Below, piece by piece: positions 44,669 through 55,005 of a stretch of 64,000 nt of DNA. A program made the position numbers and the translations under genes. The stretch is from NCBI RefSeq assembly GCF_000152865.1, contig NZ_CH672390.1:2397468-2461467 (forward strand), read 5' to 3'. The notes beneath the pieces are model-generated. The model worked only from the letters and a program-made list of their open reading frames with translations, did not search any database and was not told the origin of the DNA. Source of the DNA: Erythrobacter sp. NAP1. Lineage in GTDB: Bacteria; Pseudomonadota; Alphaproteobacteria; Sphingomonadales; Sphingomonadaceae. How positions within the stretch are numbered: position 1 is the first letter of the stretch; the number at the start of each line of letters is the position of its first letter.

Positions 44669-45333
44669 TGACCGACCAACCGAAAGGCTGGACCCGTGAC
44701 CAGATGGCAGCGCGCGCTGCGAAGGAACTGGAGGATGGCTACTACGTCAACCTTGGCATCGGCATCCCGACGCTGGTCGCAAACCACATTCCCGAGGGCA
44801 TGCTGGTCACGCTGCAAAGCGAAAATGGAATGCTGGGGATCGGCCCCTTCCCCTACGAGGACGAGGTTGATCCCGACCTTATCAACGCCGGCAAGCAAAC
44901 CATCAGCGAACTGCCGCACAGCGCATATTTCGACAGCGCGACGAGCTTTTCGATGATCCGCGGCGGGCATATCGACCTGACCGTGCTGGGAGCGATGGAA
45001 GTCGCTCAGAACGGCGACATCGCCAACTGGATGATCCCGGGCAAGATGATCAAGGGCATGGGCGGCGCGATGGATCTCGTTGCGGGCGTGAAGAAGATCA
45101 TCGTTGTCATGGATCACACGAGCAAGGCGGGTGATCCCAAGTTTATTCCCGAATGCACTTTGCCCCTGACCGGCACTGGTGTGGTGGACATGATCATCAC
45201 CAATCTCGGCGTGTTCTTCAGGCCAGACAAGCAATCGGCTTTCCAGCTGATCGAACTTGCCCCCGGAGTGAGCGAGGCGGACATCGCGGCGAGCACCAGC
45301 GCGAATTACGAGGTCGCGCTCGCGGCAGCCTGA
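44668..45333 (+). CDS. scoB: Succinyl-CoA:3-ketoacid CoA-transferase subunit B
   Basis: This 221-aa protein is the beta subunit. It has [21 protein letters not shown], the catalytic-Glu region [54 protein letters not shown] and [18 protein letters not shown]. It pairs with ScoA. The start overlaps the stop of the HAD lipoprotein gene. The next gene, a family III CoA-transferase, begins 16 bp later. Confidence 0.95.
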   Translation: MTDQPKGWTRDQMAARAAKELEDGYYVNLGIGIPTLVANHIPEGMLVTLQSENGMLGIGPFPYEDEVDPDLINAGKQTISELPHSAYFDSATSFSMIRGGHIDLTVLGAMEVAQNGDIANWMIPGKMIKGMGGAMDLVAGVKKIIVVMDHTSKAGDPKFIPECTLPLTGTGVVDMIITNLGVFFRPDKQSAFQLIELAPGVSEADIAASTSANYEVALAAA

Positions 45334-45349
45334 CTGCGATTTCCTCAAT

Positions 45350-46501
45350 ATGTGGCTCGACACACCCCGTAATCCCAACGCCCCGCTTGCCGGATTCAAG
45401 GTGCTGGAACTCGCGCGCGTTCTCGCGGGCCCATGGGCTGGACAGATCCTGTCCGATCTTGGCGCTGATGTCATCAAGGTCGAAAGCCCCGAAGGCGATG
45501 GAACTCGGCTTTGGGGACCGCCCTGGGTCGAACGCAGAGGGCCTGATGGCGAAACCCGGCGCGAGGCGGCCTATTACCACGCAGCCAATCGCGGGAAGCG
45601 CTCCATCATTGCGGACTTCGCGGACCAATCCGACCGCGAGCGGATTGTCGAGCTCGCGCGCGGCGCTGACGTTTTGATCGAGAATTTCAAGACCGGTGGT
45701 CTGATAAAGTTCGGGCTGGATTATGAAGCGCTTTCGCAGATCAATCCCGCGCTGGTCTATTGTTCGATCACAGGCTTTGGCCAGACAGGCCCTCGCGCTC
45801 ACGAAGCGGGCTACGATTTCGTCATTCAGGGCATGAGCGGCTTTATGTCCGTGACGGGCGAACCTGACGGCGTGCCGGTCAAGATGGGCGTATCTATAAG
45901 CGACCTGTCTACGGGCGTTTACGCGGCGAACGCAATTCAGGCTGCGCTTCTTCAGCGTGCGCGCACCGGCAAGGGGCAACATGTCGACATGAGTCTGCTC
46001 GATTGCTCGGTCGCATTGCTCGCAAACCAGGCAAGCTATCACTTTACGACTGGCGAAAACCCGCCGCGCATGGGCAACGCGCATGCGCAGGTTGCACCCT
46101 ACGGCGTGTTTCCAGTGAGCGACGGGCACGTCATCCTCGCCCCTGCCAATGATCGCCTTTTCGCAAGGCTCGTAGAGGTTCTCGGCCTCCCCGAGCTTGC
46201 AAATGATCCGCGTTTCGCTGGCAATGGCGATCGTGTCACAAATGCAGGTGAACTCGACGAACTCATCGCCCAGGCGACGGTCACTTGGTCCAAGGCCGAC
46301 CTGTTGGCTGCATGCAAGGCCAAAGGCGTGCCTGCCGGACCAATCAATCACTTGGATGAGGTGTTCTCGGACCCTCAGGTGATCGCTCGCGGTATGCGGA
46401 TCGATCTCGGCGGAATGCCAGGGGTTCGTAGCCCGTTCACATTTTCGGATGCTGAGCTTGCGCTCGACCGTCCTTCACCAATGCTTGGTGAGGACGGCTA
46501 G
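45350..46501 (+). CDS. CaiB/BaiF family III CoA-transferase
   Basis: This 383-aa protein has the family III pattern: LAGFKVLELARVLAGPWAGQILSDLGADVIKVE at the N-terminus, NRGKRSI, VLIENFKTG, and SISDLSTGVYAANAI with the likely catalytic Asp. A family-typical C-terminal PAGPINHLDEVFSDPQV follows. These enzymes transfer CoA between carboxylic acids. The acyl substrate is not known. It closes the scoA-scoB operon, so it probably serves acid or branched-acid catabolism. Its stop overlaps the convergent DUF418 gene by 4 bp. Confidence 0.92.
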   Translation: MWLDTPRNPNAPLAGFKVLELARVLAGPWAGQILSDLGADVIKVESPEGDGTRLWGPPWVERRGPDGETRREAAYYHAANRGKRSIIADFADQSDRERIVELARGADVLIENFKTGGLIKFGLDYEALSQINPALVYCSITGFGQTGPRAHEAGYDFVIQGMSGFMSVTGEPDGVPVKMGVSISDLSTGVYAANAIQAALLQRARTGKGQHVDMSLLDCSVALLANQASYHFTTGENPPRMGNAHAQVAPYGVFPVSDGHVILAPANDRLFARLVEVLGLPELANDPRFAGNGDRVTNAGELDELIAQATVTWSKADLLAACKAKGVPAGPINHLDEVFSDPQVIARGMRIDLGGMPGVRSPFTFSDAELALDRPSPMLGEDG

Positions 46502-47697
46502 CCGAGGCGGATCGAGGCCCATCGCCAGACGCGCTCGAATGGCCCATTTCCAAACCGCTCTAACCATGCTGGTGACCATGCCAGCACCGCTGCAATGGGT
46601 ATGAAGCTGAGCGCGAATGCCTGCGAACGGCTGACCTCTCCGAAAAGTCCCAGCCCCCAGCTGGCAAACAATGAGGCGAAGATCACCGAGGTCATGAGGT
46701 AGTTGGTTAGCGAGAGCCTGCCCACCGCTGCGAGTCTCTTTGTGAAGCCTCCCTCCCGATCAAAAAACGCCATGGCGAGCGCTGCATAGGCGAGCCCCAG
46801 TAGCGTATCGAAAGGGGCTGACAGGACAATCGCGGCCGCCCCTGCGAAAGCGGGTGCAAAGGCGCTGTCCGAAACCCACCAGGCAAGTGCAAGAAGCGGC
46901 GGTATCGCCAGCAGAGCGCAAATTGCCGCAAGCCGCTGGAGCCTGAAGGTGCGCCATTCGGCTCTGAGCATCCGATCCTTCCAAAGCGCCATGCCGAGCG
47001 CCATCGCCGCAAGGTTGAGCGGGATCGAGGCAGCGAGGATCGCAAATTGCGAGCTGAACCCGCCAATCCTTCTGTCTATCCGCTCGGCCAGAGTTTGCCG
47101 GCCTAGCTCCAGAGCATACTTCAGAGCCCCCGGGTCACTGCCGAATTGGCGCTCGGCAAAAAGCGCAGCGTCGCTTCCAACCCGGCCGACATACACATCA
47201 ACCACAGCGCTTCCAAAGGCGACCATCCCGCCCCCGACGTGAAGCGCGACCAGCCCGATCGCGGTCGCATATAGGGCGCGGTGGCCAAGCGGGGCGAGCA
47301 ATGGGATCGCCAGCCCGGCTAGCGCATAGGTGCGAAGCACGTCATTGCTCGCAAGCAGCAATGCATGGACGAAGCCGATAATGAAAAGCACCGCCATACG
47401 GGCCAGATGAGAGCGCCAGACATTCTCGCCAGATCGCTCGATCAGGATCAGGCATCCCGCGCCGAACAGCATCGCGAACAGGGTTCGAAACTTGTCTTCG
47501 ATAAAGACGAAGCTTGACGCCCAAACCAACCGGTCGAGAGCGCCTTCGCCGCCCCAGACCATTGGATTGGCGTAGGCCTGTATCGGCAGCGCAAAAGCGT
47601 AGACGTTCATCCACGCGATGCCGAGGACGGCCAGCCCGCGCAAGGCGTCCAGCTCGACAACGCGGCTCGCGTCTTGGGAATGGTCGGGCGCTGCCAT
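46498..47697 (-). CDS. DUF418 family membrane protein
   Basis: This 399-aa protein has about ten predicted helices. It starts RVVELDALRGLAVLGIAWMN, the typical opening of DUF418/YeiB-like proteins. The later GRLSLTNYLMTSVIFASLF and ALSFIPIAAVLAWSPAWLERFGNGPFERVWR are the core of the DUF418 domain. The family is often grouped with acyltransferase-like membrane proteins, but function is unknown. metK is upstream on the same strand with a 19-bp gap, so the two may be co-transcribed. Confidence 0.88.
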   Translation of the reverse strand: MAAPDHSQDASRVVELDALRGLAVLGIAWMNVYAFALPIQAYANPMVWGGEGALDRLVWASSFVFIEDKFRTLFAMLFGAGCLILIERSGENVWRSHLARMAVLFIIGFVHALLLASNDVLRTYALAGLAIPLLAPLGHRALYATAIGLVALHVGGGMVAFGSAVVDVYVGRVGSDAALFAERQFGSDPGALKYALELGRQTLAERIDRRIGGFSSQFAILAASIPLNLAAMALGMALWKDRMLRAEWRTFRLQRLAAICALLAIPPLLALAWWVSDSAFAPAFAGAAAIVLSAPFDTLLGLAYAALAMAFFDREGGFTKRLAAVGRLSLTNYLMTSVIFASLFASWGLGLFGEVSRSQAFALSFIPIAAVLAWSPAWLERFGNGPFERVWRWASIRLG

Positions 47698-47715
47698 GAA
47701 GTGCGCCCTAACAGG

Positions 47716-48963
47716 TCAGGTAAGCGCTGCCTTCAACTCATCGACCAAATCCGTACGCTCCCAGGGGAACAGGTCACCATCAGCCGTGCGGCCAAAGTGA
47801 CCATAGGCTGCACTGATGCGGTAGATCGGCTTGTTCAGGCCAAGATGCTCGCGGATGCCACGCGGCGTTAGGCCACCAAGCTTGGTGATGCCCTTGATCG
47901 CTTCTTCGATGGCGGCGTCGTCGATGCCGTCGCCGCAAGTGCCATGTGTGTCGACATAGAGCGAAAGTGGTTCCGAGACGCCGATTGCGTAGGCGATTTG
48001 AATTGTGCAGCGCTTGGCAAACCCGGCAGCCACGACGTTCTTTGCAAGATAGCGCGTGATGTAAGCGGCGCTACGATCGACTTTCGTCGGATCCTTGCCG
48101 CTGAACGCACCGCCACCATGCGGGGATGCCCCACCGTACGTATCGACGATAATCTTGCGGCCGGTCAGCCCAGCATCTCCGTCCGGGCCGCCGATCACAA
48201 AGCTGCCGGTGGGATTGATGTGCCAGATGGTCTCGTCGGAGATGAAGCCATCGGGCAGGATCTCTGAAACCACATCTTTCACGTAGGAGTGGAGTTGAGC
48301 TTCCTTCTCACCGTCATCGTAACCCGGTGCATGCTGAGTGCTGACGACGATCGCGGTGCAGGCAACCGGCTTGCCGTCCTTGTAGCGCAGCGTCACCTGG
48401 CTCTTGGCATCAGGTTCAAGAAATGGCGCGGCTCCCGAATGACGGTCCCTCGCCAGTCGCTCGAGGATTTTGTGGCTGTAATCGAGCGTTGCCGGCATCA
48501 GGTCGGGCGTCTCGTCGCAGGCAAAGCCGAACATGATGCCTTGGTCGCCGGCTCCCTCGTCCTTGTTGGAGCCTTCCGCGCCCGCATCCACGCCCTGTGC
48601 GATGTGAGCGGATTGTCCGTGGAGGTGGTTTTCGAATGTCAGGGTCTTCCAGTGGAAGCCGTCCTGCTCGTAACCGATATCGCGAACGGTGGAGCGAACG
48701 GCTCGTTCGATCTCATCTTTCGCACCCGGCGCCCAGCCGCCGTTGAAAGCCCAGTCCTCGTTCTTGTCATCGTACATCGGCTTGCAGCGAATTTCGCCTG
48801 ACAAGATCACGCGCTGCGTCGTCGTCATGGTCTCACAAGCGACCCGCGCTTCGGGATCCTTGGCCAGCATGAGGTCGACGATGGCGTCGGAAATCTGGTC
48901 GGAAACCTTGTCAGGATGCCCCTCGGAAACGCTTTCGGAAGTGAAGAGATAATCGCTGCGCAT
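47716..48963 (-). CDS. metK: S-adenosylmethionine synthetase
   Basis: This 415-aa protein makes S-adenosylmethionine from methionine and ATP. It has [22 protein letters not shown] at the N-terminus, the loop [37 protein letters not shown], and [19 protein letters not shown]. It is slightly longer than E. coli MetK (384 aa), with an insertion after [19 protein letters not shown] residues around 70. The leader has two overlapping inverted repeats, which suggest control by a SAM-cycle repressor. No SAM riboswitch is evident. Confidence 0.97.
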   Translation of the reverse strand: MRSDYLFTSESVSEGHPDKVSDQISDAIVDLMLAKDPEARVACETMTTTQRVILSGEIRCKPMYDDKNEDWAFNGGWAPGAKDEIERAVRSTVRDIGYEQDGFHWKTLTFENHLHGQSAHIAQGVDAGAEGSNKDEGAGDQGIMFGFACDETPDLMPATLDYSHKILERLARDRHSGAAPFLEPDAKSQVTLRYKDGKPVACTAIVVSTQHAPGYDDGEKEAQLHSYVKDVVSEILPDGFISDETIWHINPTGSFVIGGPDGDAGLTGRKIIVDTYGGASPHGGGAFSGKDPTKVDRSAAYITRYLAKNVVAAGFAKRCTIQIAYAIGVSEPLSLYVDTHGTCGDGIDDAAIEEAIKGITKLGGLTPRGIREHLGLNKPIYRISAAYGHFGRTADGDLFPWERTDLVDELKAALT

Positions 48964-49013
48964 AGTCGTTCCTAAGAAGGCCTCCCGTGACTTTCATTTG
49001 TCGCCTCAGGCCA

Positions 49014-49041
49014 CCTTATGTAGACATAAGGAAACCTTTAT
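49014..49041. promoter_or_regulatory. Overlapping palindromes upstream of metK
   Basis: An 18-bp palindrome, CCTTATGT-AG-ACATAAGG (49014-49031), shares its right arm with a second inverted repeat, ATAAGG-AAA-CCTTTAT (49026-49041). Both lie 50-80 bp upstream of the metK start. Such sites fit an ArsR-type regulator of the SAM cycle (SahR/SamR groups), which is an inference. Confidence 0.55.
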
Positions 49042-49058
49042 ATCCATAGCCAAGCGCA

Positions 49059-50720
49059 CTAGCTGCGCTCCGAGCGCAGCGCAAGCAATCTCGGCAGGCC
49101 TAGCGCCAGAATTGCAAGCAGGGCCGCCCATGCGAGCGGCAACGCGTTTCCGAACTTGGCAAAGAGGGTGGGTGGCTTGGCAGCGGGAATGAAGCCCTCG
49201 ACCTTGCCAGCCACTCCGGTTGGAATGCTCTGCCGCACAGTACCATCGGCATCGATCACTGCGCTGATCCCTGTTGTCGTCGAACGCAGAACGGGCAGCC
49301 CTTCCTCAAGCGCGCGCATACGTGCTTGCGCCAGATGCTGCGGTGGACCCCAGCTTCCGAACCAGCCATCGTTGGAAGGGTTGAAGAGGTAGTCGGGCCG
49401 ATTGTCCCGGTCGACCACCTGGCCTGAGAACACGATCTCGTAGCAGATCTGGACACCGGCCAGCCCATGCTCGCCAAGATCCAGCGTCCCTGGGCCTGGC
49501 CCCGGCTGGTAGGGTACGGTGCCAGCCGTAAGCCGCGACAAACCTATAGCGCCCAGCCAACTCTCAAGCGGCAGATATTCGCCGTAAGGGACGAGGTGAG
49601 CCTTGGCATAATGGTGCGTGATCTCGCCCTCGCCATTCAAAGCCACGACCGAATTGCGCGCGGTGATTGCGCCCGGAACGCCGCTTGGCCGAATGCCGAT
49701 GTCGAGATTGACCACGCCGGTCAGAAGCGTCGTATCCTCGCCAATCACGCGTCCGATCCGTTCGCGAGCGAGCGTCGGGCTCGCAGCGTAAGTGGTCGCG
49801 CGGTAATATCGGTCCGGGTAGCCTTCCTCGAGGTAGTCTGGGATCGCGCTCTCCGGCCACAGGACGAGGCGCGAAGTGTCGTTGCCGGGCCGGGTCAGAT
49901 CTGCTGTACGCTGAAACTGCTCTTCGAACTTGGTCCCGTCATTGATCTCGTCCTGCGGGATGAGCGGCTGAATGAGGGTGTAAGAGATGTCGGAGCTATC
50001 CGTGGCTCGATGCGGGATGACCATGGGCCCGACAATCACGGCACCACTGAAACCGACGACCGCGATTGCCCGGTGCCACTTCGATGGCATGGGACTGACG
50101 GCGAGCCACACGAGGATCGCAGCAATCCAGATCGCCAACCCCGACAAGGCATAAGTGCCTAACCAAGGCAGTAGGCGCGCAACACCTTGCGCCTCCCATC
50201 CGCCCAACAGCATCAGTCCAAGCGGAGGCCAGGGATATCCTGTGAACACCCAGCTTCTCAGCCATTCGGTCACGATCCAGCAAGCCGCGAACACCGCTCC
50301 GAACACGAGCAGTCCTGATCGCTTCGCAGCCAAATGCGCCGCCACCGCCGCGAGAGCGGGATAGACCGCCAGATAGACGCACAGCAACGGCACTGCCAGC
50401 CAGCCGAGCCACTCAGGCATGTTGGCCTGGTACGTAAAGGCAGTCGCAATCCAGTTGTTGGCCAGCGTGAGATGCGCCCACCCGAACATCCAGCCACGCC
50501 AAGCAGCGCTCTTCCAGGAGGGAGCGGAATGCATATGCGCGACGAACAGCGCGAGCGCGGGAAGTGCGGCCCACCAGGCGTGGAGCGGCGGAAAGCCACA
50601 AGCAGCGACAAGGCCGAGCAGTGCCGACACAAGACCCGGCCAGCTCATCGCAAAAGCACTTATGCGTGCGGTCAGCCGCGCCAGGAGCGCACTGTCGGAA
50701 TCCAGCTCGGGACCGGCCAT
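49059..50720 (-). CDS. lnt: Apolipoprotein N-acyltransferase
   Basis: This 553-aa inner-membrane enzyme adds the third acyl chain to lipoproteins. The N-terminal half is hydrophobic, with about seven spans. The C-terminal nitrilase-like domain has the triad Glu in VLWPESAIPDY, Lys in HHYAKAHLVPYGEYLPLE, and Cys in GVQICYEIVFSG. It lies downstream of the DUF4167 gene with a 32-bp gap. Several lipoprotein genes in the window would depend on it. Confidence 0.95.
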   Translation of the reverse strand: MAGPELDSDSALLARLTARISAFAMSWPGLVSALLGLVAACGFPPLHAWWAALPALALFVAHMHSAPSWKSAAWRGWMFGWAHLTLANNWIATAFTYQANMPEWLGWLAVPLLCVYLAVYPALAAVAAHLAAKRSGLLVFGAVFAACWIVTEWLRSWVFTGYPWPPLGLMLLGGWEAQGVARLLPWLGTYALSGLAIWIAAILVWLAVSPMPSKWHRAIAVVGFSGAVIVGPMVIPHRATDSSDISYTLIQPLIPQDEINDGTKFEEQFQRTADLTRPGNDTSRLVLWPESAIPDYLEEGYPDRYYRATTYAASPTLARERIGRVIGEDTTLLTGVVNLDIGIRPSGVPGAITARNSVVALNGEGEITHHYAKAHLVPYGEYLPLESWLGAIGLSRLTAGTVPYQPGPGPGTLDLGEHGLAGVQICYEIVFSGQVVDRDNRPDYLFNPSNDGWFGSWGPPQHLAQARMRALEEGLPVLRSTTTGISAVIDADGTVRQSIPTGVAGKVEGFIPAAKPPTLFAKFGNALPLAWAALLAILALGLPRLLALRSERS

Positions 50721-50752
50721 ATTCTGTCGATCCTCAAGTGATCGGTATTGGC

Positions 50753-51391
50753 TCAGCCAACAGCCTCAAGGCTGTCGTCGTCATCCGACGCTGTCGAAGC
50801 GCTGATCGCTGGGGGCAGAACGGCAGAGTCGATCTCGCCTTCGCCCGTATCCTCGTCAGCCTTGCGACGCGGCTTGCGACGTGGCTTGTCACCGGCATCG
50901 TCGGACTTCGGCTTGCGAGCGCGGCGCTTGGGCTTGGCCGATTCTTCCTCGGCGCCAGCCTCTTCACCTTCAAAGCCTTTTTCGCCTTCTTCGGGCGAAA
51001 CGGTGTCACGCGCGTCCTGGTCTTGCCCATCGCGGCGGCTTCGTGAGCGACGGTTGCTCTTGCGGTTGTTGTTACCGTCTTCCTCGTCGCTGTCATCGTT
51101 TGCCTGTCCGCGATCATCACCACGGCTCTCGTTGCGCTTTGCGCGCGCCTCATCCTGGCGAGCCTTGTTATCGGCGATCACACGGAAATAGTGGTCGGCA
51201 AACTGCAGATAGTATTCGGCCTGAACCCGGTCGCCATTGTGCTGCGCGTCCTGAGCAAGCTTCTTGTACTTGTCGAGAAGCTGCGGCGCGTTGCCACGTG
51301 CGCGGCTATCGATCCGGTTCTGGTTGTTCGCGCCGCCCTGATTGCTGCGATTTCCGCGACCGCGGCGACGATTGTTGCGATTGTTATTCAA
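50753..51391 (-). CDS. DUF4167 domain protein
   Basis: This 212-aa protein opens with an Asn/Arg/Gly-rich tract (NNNRNNRRRGRGNRSNQGG) and the DUF4167 core APQLLDKYKKLAQDAQHNGDRVQAEYYLQFADHYFRVIADN. It ends with a long acidic-basic low-complexity tail. RNA binding is commonly suggested for such tracts but is unproven. The start must be TTG 51391, because a stop codon lies in frame three codons upstream. The segment just before it contains a 5-codon ATG minigene whose end overlaps this TTG. Confidence 0.85.
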   Translation of the reverse strand: MNNNRNNRRRGRGNRSNQGGANNQNRIDSRARGNAPQLLDKYKKLAQDAQHNGDRVQAEYYLQFADHYFRVIADNKARQDEARAKRNESRGDDRGQANDDSDEEDGNNNRKSNRRSRSRRDGQDQDARDTVSPEEGEKGFEGEEAGAEEESAKPKRRARKPKSDDAGDKPRRKPRRKADEDTGEGEIDSAVLPPAISASTASDDDDSLEAVG

Positions 51392-51638
51392 GGATATTCA
51401 TCCCATTAACGACCTGACGCAGCGGATACTTGCATGCGCCCTTGGCCAATAGACCTCTCGTCTGTGCGCCCGACAGAGCGCAGCGCCCCGCGCTGCCTAT
51501 GGCCGAGGGCGAGCCCTGACGGCCGTGTGACATCGAATTTGGAGCTTGGCCCACCCGATTTGCGCCCTTCGCAGATCGGAGACCTGATTCGGAGGTAGCG
51601 AGCCGAACCCCGTTTGCCAAGCCCCTGTGGTGTTTTCC

Positions 51639-52463
51639 TCAAGAAAGGACCGCGCAGCGTGGCCGATTTGCAAGATCCTTGAGTATTTTCACGCAGAATC
51701 CGTGTTCTGTGGCGATTTTGCTCACCGCCTCGCCTTGCGAAGCGCCGATTTCCAGGACCGCCATGCCTTCGGCCGATAAGAGCTTGCGCAGCTGCGGAAT
51801 GATGACGCGGTAGTCGTCAAGCCCCTCGGGCCCCGCAAACAGCGCCGAGGCCGGTTCGTAGTCGCGCACGTCTGCGTCGAGCTCGGCGTCCTCCTCGACA
51901 TAAGGCGGGTTGCACACAATGAGGTCGAACGTTCCGAGATCGTCGTCCCATCCCTCCTCGTGCCAATCGCGACGAAGGAACCGCGCCCGTGATCCAATGA
52001 GGCCAAGCGCCTGCGCGTTGCTGCGGGCCAGTTCCAGCGCCGGCTCCGAGGCATCAATGCCTAGCCCGCTCGCGCCTTCGAGTTCGAGAAGCGTGGTGAT
52101 GAGCAGCGCTCCCGATCCAGTGCCAAGGTCGAGCACGCGTTTTGCATTTGGAGCGCTCTCAAGCACCGTGTCGATAAGCGTCTCGCTATCGCCGCGCGGG
52201 ATCAGGACATGCGGCGAGACGGCGAATTCGCGCCCGTAGAACTCCTGAGTGCCGGTAATGTGCGCGACCGGCTCATGCGCGGCACGGCGTTCGACAAGGC
52301 TCGCGAAGCCTTCCGGCTCTGCGTCCGACATATGCCGCAGCAGCATGTCCGACCGACTCACTCCCAATGCGTGAGCCATCAGCAGTTCGGCGTCGAGCCT
52401 TGCCGTGTCGCTGCTGCCGGAAAGGCGCTGTGCAGCCTCGCGCAGGGCCTCGGAAACGGTCAC
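51639..52463 (-). CDS. prmC: Peptide chain release factor N5-glutamine methyltransferase
   Basis: This 274-aa enzyme methylates the Gln of the GGQ motif in release factors. It contains [28 protein letters not shown], the SAM-binding [12 protein letters not shown], and the active-site NPPY ([14 protein letters not shown]). It starts with GTG 52463, which overlaps the prfA stop by 4 bp (GTGA). The modifier is therefore made together with its substrate RF1, a common arrangement. The 247 bp downstream (51392-51638) hold nothing I can support. Confidence 0.95.
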   Translation of the reverse strand: MTVSEALREAAQRLSGSSDTARLDAELLMAHALGVSRSDMLLRHMSDAEPEGFASLVERRAAHEPVAHITGTQEFYGREFAVSPHVLIPRGDSETLIDTVLESAPNAKRVLDLGTGSGALLITTLLELEGASGLGIDASEPALELARSNAQALGLIGSRARFLRRDWHEEGWDDDLGTFDLIVCNPPYVEEDAELDADVRDYEPASALFAGPEGLDDYRVIIPQLRKLLSAEGMAVLEIGASQGEAVSKIATEHGFCVKILKDLANRPRCAVLS

Positions 52464-53527
52464 TCAGCCAGCGCCGCCAGCCGCTTGCCTTCATCCTCCG
52501 CGATTAGAGCATCGACCAACTCGTCAAGTCCCGGCCCTGCGAGCACCTCCTCAAGCTTGTGAAGCGTCAGGCCGATACGGTGATCGGTGACGCGCCCCTG
52601 CGGGAAGTTGTATGTGCGGATGCGCTCAGAGCGGTCTCCGCTGCCGACCATCGCCTTGCGAGCCTCGGCCTCTGCGCCCTGCGCTTCGTCGCGGGTCTTC
52701 TCGTAGAGTCGCGCGCGCAGCACCTGCATCGCCTTTTCGCGATTCTTGTGCTGGCTGCGCCCGTCCTGGCAGGTAACGACAAGCCCGGTCGGCTCGTGCG
52801 TGATGCGAATCGCGGAATCGGTGGTGTTGACGTGCTGACCGCCTGCGCCCGAGGCGCGATAGGTGTCGATCTTGAGGTCGCCCGGGTCGATCTGCACATC
52901 GACCTCGTCAGGCTCTGGCAGCACCGCAACGGTCGCAGCCGAGGTGTGGATGCGTCCGCCACTTTCAGTGACGGGAACGCGCTGCACGCGGTGGACGCCG
53001 CTTTCGAACTTGAGCTTGGCGAAGACGCCCTGACCGCTCACATTGGCGACGATCTCCTTGAAGCCGCCGACTTCGCTTGCGCTCATGCTGACCGGTTCGA
53101 CGCGCCAGCCCTGCTCAGCGGCGTACTTCTCGTACATGCGGAACAGGTCGCCTGCGAACAGCGCAGCCTCGTCGCCTCCCGTGCCGGCGCGGATTTCGAG
53201 CATGGCGGGTTTTGCATCGGCCCGATCACGTGGCAGCAGCGCGATGGCAAGCGAGCGCTCCTTCTCGGGCAGCGCCTCGCGGATCGCGCTGAGTTCTTCC
53301 TCGGCCATCGCCTTCATTTCGGGATCAGCGAGCATCTCCTCCAGCCCCTCGATCTCCTCGCGCATGGCCTTCACCTCCCCCGCGATCTTGGCGACCGGTT
53401 CAAGCTCGGCATAATCGCGGCTTGCCGCAACGAACTCCTCGCCCTCAAGCGTGCCCGAAGCCATGCGCGCTTCGAGTTCGGCGAAGCGGTTGGCGATCTG
53501 GTCAAGGCGTTCGGGTGGGATTTGCAA
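52460..53527 (-). CDS. prfA: Peptide chain release factor 1
   Basis: This 355-aa RF1 reads UAA and UAG stops. It has the anticodon-like [21 protein letters not shown] (the PxT-type motif region) and the GGQ loop [17 protein letters not shown]. The only start that keeps the family N-terminus ([22 protein letters not shown]) is TTG 53527. The next ATG would remove the first 20 residues. It is followed by prmC with a 4-bp overlap. Confidence 0.95.
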   Translation of the reverse strand: MQIPPERLDQIANRFAELEARMASGTLEGEEFVAASRDYAELEPVAKIAGEVKAMREEIEGLEEMLADPEMKAMAEEELSAIREALPEKERSLAIALLPRDRADAKPAMLEIRAGTGGDEAALFAGDLFRMYEKYAAEQGWRVEPVSMSASEVGGFKEIVANVSGQGVFAKLKFESGVHRVQRVPVTESGGRIHTSAATVAVLPEPDEVDVQIDPGDLKIDTYRASGAGGQHVNTTDSAIRITHEPTGLVVTCQDGRSQHKNREKAMQVLRARLYEKTRDEAQGAEAEARKAMVGSGDRSERIRTYNFPQGRVTDHRIGLTLHKLEEVLAGPGLDELVDALIAEDEGKRLAALAE

Positions 53528-53653
53528 GGGCTTCAGGCTCGGTTGAGGTGAGAAGTGGACCGCATGTTACATGGTCCTGGGTGGGAAACTGGTGGGCGCT
53601 TTGCGGTCATTTGCACCGACGATAGCGCCGGTCACGTCATGTAGGAAAGGTCG

Positions 53654-54889
53654 CTAGAGACCCAAGACCTTTTCGAGGTCCGGACCGCCTTCATCGCCGC
53701 CGCTAACTCTGTGGCCGTCCTCCTCGAAGCTGACGATTGCGCGCGGTGAGCGCTTCACGGCCTTGTCATAGCGCTTGCGCGGCGATCCTTCAGCGATCAT
53801 CTCCGCGCTCAAGCCTGCAAGCCTTGCCGATTTGAGAGCGCTCGTAGCGCGGACAAGTGCCGCCTCGCTGCGATCTTCGACCACGATGATGAGATCGGCA
53901 GGCTCCTCGGCCTTTTCGCCGACCAGCATGGCCAGCCGCTCGATCCCGGCAGCCCAGCCCACTGCCGGGGTTGCCGGACCGCCGAGGCTTTCCATCAGCC
54001 CGTCATAGCGGCCACCGCCCAGTACCGTGCTCTGACTGCCCAGTGCACCTGCCGCTGCAGAACCCTCGTCCGGGATGAACTCGAACGCGGTGTGGCGATA
54101 ATAATCGAGACCGCGTACCAGGCTTTCGGCGCGCTCCCACTTGACCCCTGCGGCATCAAGTCCGCTCGTCACCGCGCCGAAGAAGGCCAGCGCATCGTCT
54201 GACAGGAAAGCGTCGATCTTGGGGGCGTCGGCGACGAAAACCTTGTCGCGTGGGTCTTTGGAATCGAGGATGCGCAGCGGGTTTTTCTCAAGTCGCTCCT
54301 GCGAATCTTCGGACAGCTCACCCTTCACTGCGCCGAAATATTCGATGAGCCCGGCGCGCCACGCATCGCGGCTTTGAGCATCACCCAGCGTGTTGAGATG
54401 CAGCGTTACGCCTTCGATACCGAGCTCTTTCAAAAGCTGGTCGGCCATAGCAAGCAGCTCGACATCCGCCTGCGGTTCGGCAGCGCCGATGATCTCGGCA
54501 TCGATCTGGTGGAACTGGCGATAGCGGCCCTTCTGCGGGCGCTCATAGCGGAACAGCGGTCCGTGGGTCGCAACCTTTAAGGGCGCGTGCTGCTGCCAGC
54601 CGTTTGTCAGAAAGGCGCGCGAGATGCCCGCGGTGAACTCAGGCCGCAGCGTCAGCGAATCGCCGCCGCGATCCTCAAAGGAATACATCTCCTTGGAAAC
54701 AACATCGGTCGTCTCGCCGATGGCGCGGCTGAATACTTCGGTCTTTTCGAAAACCGGCATCTCGACCCGGCGGAAACGATAGAGCTTGCGCACGCGCTCG
54801 AAGGTTTCGACCACGAAAGCGAAAGCCTCGGCGTCTGCACCGAAGATGTCCTGTGTTCCGCGAATGGCTTTGGGGGTATTCTTGCTCAT
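53654..54889 (-). CDS. hisS: Histidyl-tRNA synthetase
   Basis: This 411-aa class II synthetase has the N-terminal [10 protein letters not shown] and motif 2 in [12 protein letters not shown]...[22 protein letters not shown]. The histidine-specific [14 protein letters not shown] and motif 3 region [29 protein letters not shown] are also present. The C-terminal anticodon-binding domain is shorter than in E. coli but present. It is divergent from ppa, with 116 bp between the starts. Confidence 0.96.
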   Translation of the reverse strand: MSKNTPKAIRGTQDIFGADAEAFAFVVETFERVRKLYRFRRVEMPVFEKTEVFSRAIGETTDVVSKEMYSFEDRGGDSLTLRPEFTAGISRAFLTNGWQQHAPLKVATHGPLFRYERPQKGRYRQFHQIDAEIIGAAEPQADVELLAMADQLLKELGIEGVTLHLNTLGDAQSRDAWRAGLIEYFGAVKGELSEDSQERLEKNPLRILDSKDPRDKVFVADAPKIDAFLSDDALAFFGAVTSGLDAAGVKWERAESLVRGLDYYRHTAFEFIPDEGSAAAGALGSQSTVLGGGRYDGLMESLGGPATPAVGWAAGIERLAMLVGEKAEEPADLIIVVEDRSEAALVRATSALKSARLAGLSAEMIAEGSPRKRYDKAVKRSPRAIVSFEEDGHRVSGGDEGGPDLEKVLGL

Positions 54890-55005
54890 GGCTGCCTTTT
54901 GTCGTTTCGGGCGCGATTACGACCAAGGGAGGGCTTTCGCAATGGCTCCGCAACCGCTATCGGCGCGGCCATCCAATTCCTCTCCCAATAAAGAACGAGA
55001 AAATC

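Noticed and set aside
48964..49058. SAM riboswitch before metK
   Set aside because: I looked for SAM-II, SAM/SAH and SAH riboswitch core words and found none. Palindromic operator sites fit better.
51392..51638. Short frames in the gap between prmC and the DUF4167 gene
   Set aside because: Their translations are Arg/Ser-rich without family features or ribosome sites, so I see no supported gene there.
53528..53653. Possible small gene or RNA between prfA and hisS
   Set aside because: No hairpin with a T-run, promoter pattern or plausible frame is visible in this 126-bp stretch.
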